Of a stretch of 64,000 nt of DNA, positions 52,491 to 61,478 are shown piece after piece; position 1 is the first letter of the stretch; every line of letters begins with the position of its first letter. A model generated the notes under the pieces. The model saw nothing but the letters and a program-made list of their open reading frames with translations. It did not search any database and was not told the origin of the DNA. The position numbers and the translations under genes were made by a program. The stretch comes from Bryobacteraceae bacterium (GTDB taxonomy: Bacteria > Acidobacteriota > Terriglobia > Bryobacterales > Bryobacteraceae), in the NCBI GenBank assembly GCA_030041495.1, contig JASHNT010000017.1, forward strand, positions 1-64,000, given 5' to 3'.

Positions 52491-55034
52491 TTATTCGGCA
52501 CGCAAAGCTCTCATAGGCGAGATCGAAGCGGCGACCCTGGCTGGTATCAGCGCCGCTACGAACGAGCACGCGCCCAAGGCACTGGCCGCAAGAGCCAGTG
52601 CGATCGGGTCCCAGACGGAAACTCCGTACAACTGGGCGGCGATGAGCTTGGCCGCACCGAGCGCGAGAGGGAGACCAAGCGCAAGCCCAATTAACACGCG
52701 CAGGAACGCGGAGGCGAGCACGGACCGAATCACCCGGCCGCGATCCGCGCCGAGCGCCATGCGGATGCCGATCTCGTTGGTCCGCTGAGCCACGGCGTAA
52801 GCGGTGACGCCGTAGAGTCCGATTGCGGCCAGCAGCAGGGCGACGGAGCCGAACAGGCTGGCCAGCCCCGAGACGGTTTTCTGCTGGGCAAAGCTGAGAT
52901 CGAGTTGCTCGCGGATGGTGCGGATGTTGTTGATGGTGAGGTTGGGATCGGCTTCGGCGAGGACACGTGTGAGCTCCGGATCGAGGGAGCCGGGAGAGCG
53001 GTCCGTGACCAGCATCAGGCCGCGCACGAAGTGCGACTGGTCTTCGAAGTTTTGCAGGTTGGCTTGAGACAGATAGACGACGCGCTGGGCCAGGGGAAGG
53101 TAGAACATAGGCGCGGCATGTGTCGCTAGCGCGAAGCCGCTGAACTTTGCGTCGGGAACCACCCCGACGATTTCGAACATCGCGGCGGTTGGCTGGGACA
53201 TACCGAAGTGCTGTCCGATGGGGTCCTCGCCGGGTTTAAAGAAGCGCTTCACAAAGGCTTCATTGACGACGGCCACGGGCCGCGAGGTTTCGTTATCGGC
53301 AGAGGTGAAGTTGCGGCCGCGGATGGCGTTCATGCCTAGGATCGGGAGGAAGTCCGCGCTGACGCGATCAATGGAGGCTCCTTCCTGGTCTTGCCGCGGC
53401 GGGTGGCCCACGACAAAAACGTACATGCCCCAGTTATCGGTGAGCGGGTTATACAGGGCCAGGCCGGCGCCTTTCACTCCGGGAATATTTTTCAGGCCGG
53501 TCTCCAGGCGTCGGTAAACGGATTCCAACTGCGGGATGGAATAGGCGGAGGGCGGACGAAGCAACTGGACCATGACCCGGCCACGAGTCCGGAATCCGAA
53601 GTTTTGATTCTCGAGGTTGCCGAGGCTGCGCGCGAGCATGGCAGCGCCGGCGACCAGGACCACCGACAAAGCCGTTTGTACCACAAGTAATGCGGTGCGG
53701 GTGAAACCGGAGCGGTCCGCGGTGCTCCGGCCGGCTCCGCGGAGGGCTTCGGCGGGATCGGTGCGGGTCGCGAACCAGGCTGGCGCGGAGCCGAAGATCA
53801 TTCCGGTGATCAGCGCGACTGCGAAAGCAAATGCAAGGGCGAGCGGGGAGGGCCAGGGACTGATGGGAAGGAAACTGGCGCTGCGGAAGGCGAGGTAGAG
53901 CAGGAGGCGCGCGGCTCCGGCGGCAATGAGCAGCCCGACTGCCCCGCCGACGATCGCCAGGACCACGCCTTCAAACAATGCCTGCGCGATCACTTGCCTC
54001 CGGTTAGCGCCCAGCGCCAGACGTATGGCGGTTTGCGACCGTCGCGCAGCCGCGCGAGCCAACAACAGATTCGCTACGTTGGCGCAGGCGATCAGCAGCA
54101 CCATTCCGCACACGGCGAACAGGATTTGGAGACTACGCCCGGTCTGCTCCTTCATGACGGCGATCCCGTTGCCGGCGGGGATGACGTCGATGGTTTGGTG
54201 CGCGAGCCTTTGGGCCACGTATGACATCGCCTCAGGTGGGAAGCCGGCGTCCTGCTGGATCCAGTTGCGAAGCATCCCGGTGAGGCGCGGCGCGACACCG
54301 GCGATAGAGGCACGGGGACGGAGGCGGCCGATGACGCGCAGCCACGCGAGGGAAGGGTTGTGCAGGAACGAGCCGGTGCTGCCGTTCATCGTGGGCTCTT
54401 GCTGGATGGGGATCCAGATGTCGGGAGGGTCGAAGTTGAGGGTGTCGCCAAAGAATCCCGGTGGCGTGACGCCGACGATCGTAAAAGAATGGCCGTCGAT
54501 AATGAAGATCGATCCGATGACGGTGGGATCGGCGCCGTAGATGGTCTGCCAGATGCGGTGACTGAGGACGGCGGCGGGAGCGGAGGCGGGCGAGTCGTCT
54601 CCGGGTGTGATCAGGCGGCCGCCGAAGGCGCGGACGCCGAGGGTCGAAAAATAATTCCCAGTAACGTATTCGGAGGTAAGGGGTTGGCCACTGGCAGAGC
54701 CTTGGCGGCGGACGTTCATCCGGCCCCATCCTGCCTGAAAGGCGGTGAGCTGTTCAAATTCGGGCGTGGCGGCGGCGAGGCGCTGATAAAAGTCGAAGGA
54801 GAACAAACCCCATTGGTCCTGGAGTCCTCCGATGCCGCAGCAAAGGTCGCCGGTTCCGACGCGATAAAGAAGCTGGGGGTCCGAGACGGGGAGGGATCGC
54901 AGCATGACTGCATTGATCAGGGTGAAGATAGCGGTGGTGCCGCCGATACCGAGAGCTAAAGTGAGGATCGCAGCCGAGGAGAATACAGGAGAAAGGCGGA
55001 ACTGCCGAAGGGTATAGCGTAAAGCTCTAAGCAT
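52491..55034 (-). CDS. MacB/FtsX-type ABC permease, second (ADOP type)
   Basis: 847 residues: [44 protein letters not shown] start, N-terminal membrane helix, periplasmic MacB-core (RVGTGDLCCGIGGLQDQWG), and paired membrane helices in the C-terminal half (VAALIPARVAASISPMRALRAE end). It is a relative of the gene at 43140 with different periplasmic sequences. No ATPase neighbour. Substrate unknown. Divergent from the type VI operon. Confidence 0.9.
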   Translation of the reverse strand: MLRALRYTLRQFRLSPVFSSAAILTLALGIGGTTAIFTLINAVMLRSLPVSDPQLLYRVGTGDLCCGIGGLQDQWGLFSFDFYQRLAAATPEFEQLTAFQAGWGRMNVRRQGSASGQPLTSEYVTGNYFSTLGVRAFGGRLITPGDDSPASAPAAVLSHRIWQTIYGADPTVIGSIFIIDGHSFTIVGVTPPGFFGDTLNFDPPDIWIPIQQEPTMNGSTGSFLHNPSLAWLRVIGRLRPRASIAGVAPRLTGMLRNWIQQDAGFPPEAMSYVAQRLAHQTIDVIPAGNGIAVMKEQTGRSLQILFAVCGMVLLIACANVANLLLARAAARRSQTAIRLALGANRRQVIAQALFEGVVLAIVGGAVGLLIAAGAARLLLYLAFRSASFLPISPWPSPLALAFAFAVALITGMIFGSAPAWFATRTDPAEALRGAGRSTADRSGFTRTALLVVQTALSVVLVAGAAMLARSLGNLENQNFGFRTRGRVMVQLLRPPSAYSIPQLESVYRRLETGLKNIPGVKGAGLALYNPLTDNWGMYVFVVGHPPRQDQEGASIDRVSADFLPILGMNAIRGRNFTSADNETSRPVAVVNEAFVKRFFKPGEDPIGQHFGMSQPTAAMFEIVGVVPDAKFSGFALATHAAPMFYLPLAQRVVYLSQANLQNFEDQSHFVRGLMLVTDRSPGSLDPELTRVLAEADPNLTINNIRTIREQLDLSFAQQKTVSGLASLFGSVALLLAAIGLYGVTAYAVAQRTNEIGIRMALGADRGRVIRSVLASAFLRVLIGLALGLPLALGAAKLIAAQLYGVSVWDPIALALAASALGACSFVAALIPARVAASISPMRALRAE

Positions 55035-55174
55035 TGTGAGGGTTCGAGCTCCTTCAGGGTTATACTACTGGACTTTCGGTTGACGGTTAACAAGATCGGC
55101 CGGCAGAGTTCGCTTTGGGGTATACTTGACACGGTCTTGACGCACATCCGCAGGAGGGATAAGTTTAAGAGCAT

Positions 55175-55708
55175 ATGGCCAAGCAAAGCACACAGCATAA
55201 ATTGGACCGGGTTCGGCCCCCAAGGGTGCATGTCACTTATGACGTGGAGGTGGGGGACGCGATTGAGCTGAAGGAACTCCCATTCGTCATGGGAGTATTG
55301 GGCGATTTCACCGGCCAGCCGGTGGAGGAGCTGCCCCGTTTGGTCGACCGCAAGTTCGTGGAGGTGAATCCCGACAACTTTGATAGCGTGCTTGCCGGGA
55401 TGAAGCCGCACCTGTCATTCACGGTGGAGAACAAGCTGGTGGAGGATCCCAACGCGCCGAAGCTGAAAGTGGATCTGCACTTCAAAAGCCTGGATGACTT
55501 TTCGCCGGAGAACGTCGCGCAACAAGTCCAGCCGCTCAGCGAACTGCTGGATCTGCGGACCAAGTTGAGCAATCTGCGAGCCAGCCTGCAGGGCAACGAC
55601 AAGCTGGAAGAGCTTCTGCTGGACGCGGTAGGGGACAAGGGCAAGCTCGACAAACTCAAGGGGGAGCTGGACGAGCCGGGTGGATCGACGGGAGGGTCGA
55701 ATGGCTGA
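55175..55708 (+). CDS. tssB: Type VI secretion contractile sheath small subunit
   Basis: 177 residues. RVRPPRVHVTYDVEVGDAIELKELPFVMGVLGDFTG and LSEFLDLRTKLSNLRASLQG identify TssB/VipA. The C-terminus is Gly/Ser/Asp-rich. AGGAGG is 20 bases from the ATG, with a weaker AAGAG close to it. It overlaps tssC by 8 bases. First gene of the visible operon. Confidence 0.95.
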   Translation: MAKQSTQHKLDRVRPPRVHVTYDVEVGDAIELKELPFVMGVLGDFTGQPVEELPRLVDRKFVEVNPDNFDSVLAGMKPHLSFTVENKLVEDPNAPKLKVDLHFKSLDDFSPENVAQQVQPLSELLDLRTKLSNLRASLQGNDKLEELLLDAVGDKGKLDKLKGELDEPGGSTGGSNG

Positions 55709-57185
55709 CGCAAAGCAGGTGACGCCGCAACCCGCGGAGAAAGTTCTTGAAAAAGTAAGTTTGCTGGACCAGATTGTCGAACAAGGACGGCTGGGCAAGG
55801 ACGAAAAGGCCAAAGAGCGCGGCAAGGGCCTGGTGAAGGAGTTCGTGGAGCAGGTGGTCAAAGGTTCCATGACCGTCACCAGCGATGCCGAGGCGATGAT
55901 CAACGCGCGGATCGCGCAGATTGACGCGCTGCTTTCCGCGCAGCTCAATGAGATTCTGCACACGCCGTCATTTCAGAAGCTGGAAGGGAGCTGGCGGGGC
56001 CTGAAATACCTCCTGGATCAGAGCGAGACCAGCGATCACCTGAAAATCAAGGTGCTCAACTGCAACAAGCGGGAACTGCTGCGCGATCTGCAAAAGGCGC
56101 CGGAGTTCGATCAGAGCGCGCTTTTCAAGAAAGTATACGAGCAGGAGTTCGGTATCTTTGGCGGAGCTCCGTTCGCGGCGCTCATCGGCGATTATGAGTT
56201 CAATCGCGGCGCGGAGGACATGGAACTGCTGGAGCGCATCTCGCAGACCGCGGCCGCGGCGCACGCGCCGTTCCTGTCGGCGGCCAGCCCGGAGTTTTTC
56301 AACCTCGACAGCTACGCTCATTTGGATGCTCCACGAGACCTGGGCAAGGTCTTCGACAGTACGGAGTACGCCAAGTGGAAATCGTTCCGGCAGGGCGAGG
56401 ATTCGCGTTACGTAGGCTTGACCTGCCCGCGCGTGCTGATGCGGCTGCCCTATGGCAAGGACAAGCAGATCGACGCGTTCAAATATGAAGAGAACGTGGA
56501 TGGCACGGATCATTCGAAATACTTGTGGGGCAATGCGGCGTATGCGCTGGGCGCGCGCCTGACCAACGCCTTCGCGCTGTACGGCTGGTGCGCGGCGATT
56601 CGCGGAGTGGAAGGCGGAGGCCTAGTGGAGGGATTGCCGGTCCACAACTTCTACACCGACGAGGGCGACGTGGCGATGAAGTGCCCCACCGAAGTTCCCA
56701 TCACCGACCGTCGCGAAAAAGAGCTGGCCGACCAGGGCTTCATTCCGCTGGTGCATTGCAAGGGCACCGATTACGCGGCGTTCTTCAGCGTGCAGAGCGC
56801 GCAAAAACCGAAGCTGTTCGACAAGGACGCGGCCAATGCCAACGCGCGGCTGTCCGCGCAATTGCCTTACATCTTCGCCGTCTCGCGTTTTGCGCATTAC
56901 CTCAAGGCGATGATGCGCGACAAGCTGGGCAGCTTCATGTCGCGCGCGGACTGCGAGAACTGGCTGAACCAGTGGATCCAGAATTACGTCACGCCGGACG
57001 ACACTGCCGCGCCTTCGGTGAAAGCGCAGCACCCGCTGCGCGAGGCACGCATCGAGGTGCAGGACGTCCCAGGCAAGCCGGGCGCTTACCGCGCTGTGGC
57101 CTTCCTGCGCCCGCACTTCCAATTGGACGAGCTCAGCGTATCGCTGCGGCTGGTGGCCGATCTTCCGGCCAGCGCCCGCAAGTAG
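55701..57185 (+). CDS. tssC: Type VI secretion contractile sheath large subunit
   Basis: 494 residues from the ATG at 55701; longer readings lie inside tssB. EGSWRGLKYLLDQSETSDHLKIKVLNCNKRELLRDL and GLTCPRVLMRLPYGKD, with SRFAHYLKAMMRDKLG, are TssC/VipB hallmarks. It forms the sheath with TssB. Confidence 0.96.
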   Translation: MADAKQVTPQPAEKVLEKVSLLDQIVEQGRLGKDEKAKERGKGLVKEFVEQVVKGSMTVTSDAEAMINARIAQIDALLSAQLNEILHTPSFQKLEGSWRGLKYLLDQSETSDHLKIKVLNCNKRELLRDLQKAPEFDQSALFKKVYEQEFGIFGGAPFAALIGDYEFNRGAEDMELLERISQTAAAAHAPFLSAASPEFFNLDSYAHLDAPRDLGKVFDSTEYAKWKSFRQGEDSRYVGLTCPRVLMRLPYGKDKQIDAFKYEENVDGTDHSKYLWGNAAYALGARLTNAFALYGWCAAIRGVEGGGLVEGLPVHNFYTDEGDVAMKCPTEVPITDRREKELADQGFIPLVHCKGTDYAAFFSVQSAQKPKLFDKDAANANARLSAQLPYIFAVSRFAHYLKAMMRDKLGSFMSRADCENWLNQWIQNYVTPDDTAAPSVKAQHPLREARIEVQDVPGKPGAYRAVAFLRPHFQLDELSVSLRLVADLPASARK

Positions 57186-57186
57186 A

Positions 57187-57220
57187 TTGATCCGGTTTTC
57201 CCCCGCCCTGCGCGGATCAA
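57187..57220. repeat. Inverted repeat between tssC and hcp1
   Basis: Arms TTGATCCG (57187-57194) and CGGATCAA (57213-57220), an 8-bp perfect inverted repeat with an 18-base loop, in the 53-base gap before the first hcp. It could be a transcript-processing or attenuation site that lets hcp be made in different amounts from the sheath genes. Confidence 0.7.
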
Positions 57221-57238
57221 AACGAGGAGAGACACATC

Positions 57239-57826
57239 ATGGCAGCAGTTGATATGTTTTTGAAGCTCGACGGCGTCGATGGTGAAAGCGCCGACGATAA
57301 GCACAAGAGCGAGATCGAACTGGAGAGCTGGTCGTGGGGCGCCACCAACGCGGGCACTGCCGCCAGCGGTGGGGGCTCCGGCTCCGGCAAAGTGAAAGTC
57401 GCCGATTTCGTGGTCACCAAGCACATCGATAAGGCGTCGCCCAAGCTGATGGAGGCCTGCAACACCGGCAAACACATCGGCAAGGCAATCCTGACCTGCC
57501 GCAAGGCGGGCGGCGGCCAGAATGAGTACCTCAAGGTTACCTTGAGCGATGTGCTGGTTTCGGGGTTCACCACCACGGGCTGCCCGGCGGGTAAGCGGAC
57601 GCACTCGGTGGGACGAAGCATGCACGCGGCCAACGTCACGACCAGCCGGTCCAACACGCAGCACAACATCAGCTTCGAGGGCGAAACCCAGCTTCCGGTT
57701 CCGCTGGAGCAGATTAGTCTCAATTTCGGAAAGATTGAGTTCGAATACCGCGAGCAGGACTCCAAAGGCGGTATGAAAGGTCCGGTCAAAACCGTGTGGG
57801 ATGTAAAAGGGAATAAAGCGAGCTAG
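57239..57826 (+). CDS. hcp: Type VI secretion tube protein Hcp, copy 1
   Basis: 195 residues. MFLKLDGVDGESADDKHKSEIELESWSWGATNAG and GGGSGSGKVKVADFVVTKHIDKASPKLMEACNTGKHIGKA are the Hcp signature. It stacks as hexamers to build the inner tube. AGGAG lies upstream. Confidence 0.95.
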   Translation: MAAVDMFLKLDGVDGESADDKHKSEIELESWSWGATNAGTAASGGGSGSGKVKVADFVVTKHIDKASPKLMEACNTGKHIGKAILTCRKAGGGQNEYLKVTLSDVLVSGFTTTGCPAGKRTHSVGRSMHAANVTTSRSNTQHNISFEGETQLPVPLEQISLNFGKIEFEYREQDSKGGMKGPVKTVWDVKGNKAS

Positions 57827-57855
57827 AGGCGCGGCAGAATCAGGAGGATGAAATC

Positions 57856-58413
57856 ATGGCTATTGCTGATTATTTTCTAAAAGTAGACGGCATCGACGGA
57901 GAGAGCGCCGACGACAAACACAAGAACCAGATCGAGCTGCTGAGCTTCTCCTGGGGATCGGCGAACCAGGGCAGCGCCGGAGTGGGCGGTGGAAGCGGCG
58001 CGGGCAAGGTCGCCATCAGCGACTTCGTCGTCATGAAATACCTGGACAAGGCCTCGCCCAAGCTGCTGGAGGCGTGCACCACCGGAAAGCATATCGGCAG
58101 CGTGACGCTGTTTTGCCGCAAAGCCGGCGGGGGCCAGCAGGATTACAATACCATCAAGCTCACCGACGTGCTAGTTTCCGGCTATACCGCGACGGGGTGC
58201 CCGATCGGAAGGCGCATGCATTACCCTGGGACCACCGCGCAGGATCACCTCCATCTCGATTTCGAGCCGGATGATCAGATTCCACTTCCCCTGGAGGAAA
58301 TCACGCTCAATTTCGGCAAAATAGAATACGAATACCGGGAGCAGGATTCCAAGGGCGGCATGAAGGGCCCGGTGAAGACGGCCTGGGATGTGAAGGCGAA
58401 TAAGTCCTCTTAA
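57856..58413 (+). CDS. hcp: Type VI secretion tube protein Hcp, copy 2
   Basis: 185 residues, related to copy 1 (YFLKVDGIDGESADDKHKNQIELLSFSWGSANQGS). The best match is in the core; the loop after residue 120 differs (RMHYPGTTAQDHLHL versus RTHSVGRSMHAANVTTSR). AGGAGG is 7 bases upstream of the ATG. Two tandem Hcp copies in one operon may be for a mixed tube or specialised cargo. Confidence 0.95.
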   Translation: MAIADYFLKVDGIDGESADDKHKNQIELLSFSWGSANQGSAGVGGGSGAGKVAISDFVVMKYLDKASPKLLEACTTGKHIGSVTLFCRKAGGGQQDYNTIKLTDVLVSGYTATGCPIGRRMHYPGTTAQDHLHLDFEPDDQIPLPLEEITLNFGKIEYEYREQDSKGGMKGPVKTAWDVKANKSS

Positions 58414-58423
58414 GCCGGTTCGC

Positions 58424-59161
58424 ATGAGCCCACAGGCGCTGTTCCAGGCCGGTAAACTCGAAGAAGCGGTAGCGGCGCTGAGCACGGAGGTGCGGGATAA
58501 TCCCACCGACGCCAAGCGCCGCACCTTTTTGTTCGAGCTGCTCTGTTTCCAGGGCGAATACGACCGCGCCGAAAAGCATCTGAAGGTGCTGGCTGCGGCC
58601 GGACCGGAAGCGCAGATGGGCGCGACCCTATATCTGTCCGCATTGCACGGCGAGCGCACGCGGCAAAAGCTATTTGAGGAGCAGGATTACCCTCCGGTTC
58701 CGGCCGCTGCCCAGCCCCGAAAAGGCGTTCTGAACGGCAAACGGTTCGAGTCTTTCGAAGACGCGGATCCGCGCGTGGGCCCGCGGTTGGAAATGTTCGC
58801 GGCCGGCGCGTACTTATGGATCCCGCTGGAACACGTTGAATCGATCGAAATGCAAGCGCCCACGCGGCTGCGGGACCTGCTGTGGATTCCGGCGGCAGTG
58901 TGCACCGGTCCGGCGTTCCGCGGCACGGAATTGGGCGAAGTGCTGTTGCCCGTGCTGGCGCCCTTCACTTACAAAGATCCGGACAACCTGGTCCGGCTGG
59001 GGCGCGCCACAGGATGGGAGGAAGTGAACGGCCAGAACGTTCCGTTCGGGCAACGTTTGTTCTGCGTGGACGGCGAGGACATTCCGATCCTGGAAATCCG
59101 CAAGGTGGAATTCGAGAAGGTCGAAGCCGGGCCTGCCGGCGGCGCGGCGCAGGAGGCGTGA
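58424..59161 (+). CDS. tagJ: TagJ/ImpE-type T6SS accessory protein
   Basis: 245 residues. A tetratricopeptide-like helical N-terminus (MSPQALFQAGKLEEAVAALS and on) leads into LLWIPAAVCTGPAFRGTELGEVLLPVLAP, the ImpE signature. TagJ binds the sheath N-terminus in other bacteria. TGATG overlap with tssA. Confidence 0.88.
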   Translation: MSPQALFQAGKLEEAVAALSTEVRDNPTDAKRRTFLFELLCFQGEYDRAEKHLKVLAAAGPEAQMGATLYLSALHGERTRQKLFEEQDYPPVPAAAQPRKGVLNGKRFESFEDADPRVGPRLEMFAAGAYLWIPLEHVESIEMQAPTRLRDLLWIPAAVCTGPAFRGTELGEVLLPVLAPFTYKDPDNLVRLGRATGWEEVNGQNVPFGQRLFCVDGEDIPILEIRKVEFEKVEAGPAGGAAQEA

Positions 59162-60969
59162 TGCCTCTGCGCGAAGACATTCTCAATCCAATTCCGGGCG
59201 ACAATCCCAGCGGAGAAAATCTTCGCTACGATCCGGTTTACGACAAGATCAAGGAAGCGCGCCGCGAAGACGACGACGCTCCGCAAGGCGACTGGCAGCG
59301 GGAACGGAAAACCGCCGATGTCAAGGCAGTCATCACTCTCGCCGGCGACGCGCTCGCCACCCGGTCGAAGGATCTGCAACTGGCCGCGTGGCTGACCGAG
59401 GCTTTGCTGCGCCAGCAGGGATTTTCGGGGCTGCGGCAGGGCCTCGACCTGCTGCGTGAATTGGTCGAAAATTTCTGGGACACGCTTTATCCGGAAATCG
59501 ACGAGGGCGATCTGGATTTTCGCGCCGCGCCCCTGAGTTGGGTGGGAATGAAGCTGGATGGGACTCTGCGCAAAGCGCCCATGACGCGCGGGGGATTCAG
59601 CTTTTACGACTATCAGGAGTCGCGCCGCGTCGGCTATGAGGATCAGGCCGACACGGATGCGCGCCGCGCAGACCGCGCGGCGAAGATCGCCGATGGCAAG
59701 CCCGCTCCGGAGGATTTCGACAAGGACGCCGCTGCGACTCCGGTGGAGCGGTACGAAGGATGGGTGGCAGCGCTGGACGGCTGCACGGAATCGCTGGCCG
59801 GGCTCGATCACTCATGTGAGGAAAAATTCGGCAACGCTGCGCCCGGATTTTCCGCGCTGCGCACTGCGCTTGAAGAAGTCCGGCACGTGGTCAACCAGAT
59901 TCTGCAGCGCCGCCTGGAGCAGGAGGGCCGCGCGCCCGCCGAGCAAGGGGAAACCGAACCGGCATTCGAAGAGGAAGCCGCGGAGGCCACGGCTGCAGCG
60001 CCCGCGAGAGCCGCTGCTCCGCGGCGGGCCGCACCGGCCGGCAATCTCGAGCCGCAGGACGATGAGGACGCGGCGGCGCGCCTGGCTGCGGTCGCGAAGT
60101 TCCTGCGCGCACGGGATTCGTCGAGTCCCGCGCCCTATCTCTTGCTGCGCGGCTACCGTTGGGGCGAGTTGCGGGGCTTCGGTGAAAATCCCGACCCGTC
60201 CGTGCTCGCGGCGCCGCCTTCGGAAACGCGGCAGAACATTCGCAAATTGGCTCTGGAAGCGAATTGGAGCGAACTGCTGGAGGCCGCGGAAAACGCGATG
60301 GCGCAGCCGTGCGGGCGTGCGTGGCTGGATCTGCAGCGCTACGTGGTGCGCGCGGCGGAGAACTACGGGTATAACGCGATCGCGCAAGCGGTTCGCAGCG
60401 AATTGCGGGCGTTGCTCAGCGATCTTCCGCAGCTTCCTTCCTGGACCCTGATGGACGATACTCCGGCAGCCAACGCGGAAACGCAGGCATTCCTAAAGGA
60501 GCTGGACGGCGCACAAACCGCCGCACCGGCCGGATCCGCTTCTACTCGCACCTTGGACGACGAAGACGAACAAGCCCTCCCGCCGGGCGAGCCCATTCCT
60601 CCGGACAGCTACACCTTGGCTATGGAAGCCGCGCGCTCCGGTCGTGCCGGCGACGCCATTCAGATGCTCTCCGATGAAATCTCCCGCCAGCAATCCGGGC
60701 GGGCGCGGTTCCAGCGAAAACTGCAGCTCGCGCAGGTGTGCATGATGACCAAGCATGAAGCGCTGGCGCGGCCGATTTTGGAGGAGCTCGCGCGGACCAT
60801 CGATGCCCACCGGCTGGAGGAGTGGGAAACCGCTGGTTCGGTGGCCCATCCGCTGGCTCTGCTGTACCGTTGCTTGAATAAACTCGACGGCGACGCCGGC
60901 GCGAAGCAAAAGCTGTATGCGCAGATTTCACGGCTGGACCCGATGCAGGCGCTGGAGTGCGAGCGCTGA
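59161..60969 (+). CDS. tssA: Type VI secretion TssA
   Basis: 602 residues from the ATG at 59161, with TGATG overlap to tagJ. The ImpA_N domain is visible: LREDILNPIPGDNPSGENLRYDPVYDKIKEARREDDD and SKDLQLAAWLTEALLRQQGF. The middle is acidic and Ala-rich (linker 240-330); the C-terminus is all alpha. TssA caps or primes sheath assembly. The size fits the longer family members. Long antisense frames are shadows. Confidence 0.92.
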   Translation: MPLREDILNPIPGDNPSGENLRYDPVYDKIKEARREDDDAPQGDWQRERKTADVKAVITLAGDALATRSKDLQLAAWLTEALLRQQGFSGLRQGLDLLRELVENFWDTLYPEIDEGDLDFRAAPLSWVGMKLDGTLRKAPMTRGGFSFYDYQESRRVGYEDQADTDARRADRAAKIADGKPAPEDFDKDAAATPVERYEGWVAALDGCTESLAGLDHSCEEKFGNAAPGFSALRTALEEVRHVVNQILQRRLEQEGRAPAEQGETEPAFEEEAAEATAAAPARAAAPRRAAPAGNLEPQDDEDAAARLAAVAKFLRARDSSSPAPYLLLRGYRWGELRGFGENPDPSVLAAPPSETRQNIRKLALEANWSELLEAAENAMAQPCGRAWLDLQRYVVRAAENYGYNAIAQAVRSELRALLSDLPQLPSWTLMDDTPAANAETQAFLKELDGAQTAAPAGSASTRTLDDEDEQALPPGEPIPPDSYTLAMEAARSGRAGDAIQMLSDEISRQQSGRARFQRKLQLAQVCMMTKHEALARPILEELARTIDAHRLEEWETAGSVAHPLALLYRCLNKLDGDAGAKQKLYAQISRLDPMQALECER

Positions 60970-61478
60970 TGCCTCCGCGCTCCTCTAGATCCGGACCCGA
61001 CTTGGCCGTCACCCAGCCGCTGCTGGACCGGCTGATCGACAACGATCCCAAGACTGCCTTCGACCCGCCGGTTAGCCGCGGACAAAGTGTGCGGATGCTG
61101 AAGGCGGCCGTGCGCCGGGATTTGGAATGGCTGCTCAACACGCGCCGTACGCCGGATGCCGCGCCGGAATCGATGAAGGAGTTGTCGCGGTCGCTGTACA
61201 ACTACGGGCTCCCCGATTTCTCCTCCTACAGCGTGAATGCGCCGCGCGACCGGGATCGGCTGCTCCTGGAACTGGAACACTCTCTGGCGGTGTTCGAGCC
61301 GCGGCTCAAGGACGTTCGCGTGTCACTGGTGGAGACGGTAGAGGGATATACCCGCACGCTGCGGTTTCAGATTGAAGGAACCCTGGACATGGATCCGATC
61401 GCCGAACGCATCTCCTTCGATACCCTCCTGCAATTGAACAGCGGCGAATATCAGGTGCGCGGAGACGGCGGTGCGTGA
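60969..61478 (+). CDS. tssE: Type VI secretion baseplate protein TssE (gp25-like)
   Basis: 169 residues from the ATG at 60969 (TGATG overlap with tssA). The gp25-like core includes LLDRLIDNDP, SVRMLKAAVRRDLEWLLNTRR and SLYNYGLPDFSS. A baseplate wedge protein. Overlaps tssF by 8 bases. Confidence 0.92.
   Translation: MPPRSSRSGPDLAVTQPLLDRLIDNDPKTAFDPPVSRGQSVRMLKAAVRRDLEWLLNTRRTPDAAPESMKELSRSLYNYGLPDFSSYSVNAPRDRDRLLLELEHSLAVFEPRLKDVRVSLVETVEGYTRTLRFQIEGTLDMDPIAERISFDTLLQLNSGEYQVRGDGGA

Noticed and set aside
55080-55174. Sigma-54 or sigma-70 promoter before tssB
   Set aside because: TATACT is present near 55121 and there are several TTGAC hexamers, but no pairing with correct spacing and no GG-N10-GC element was seen.
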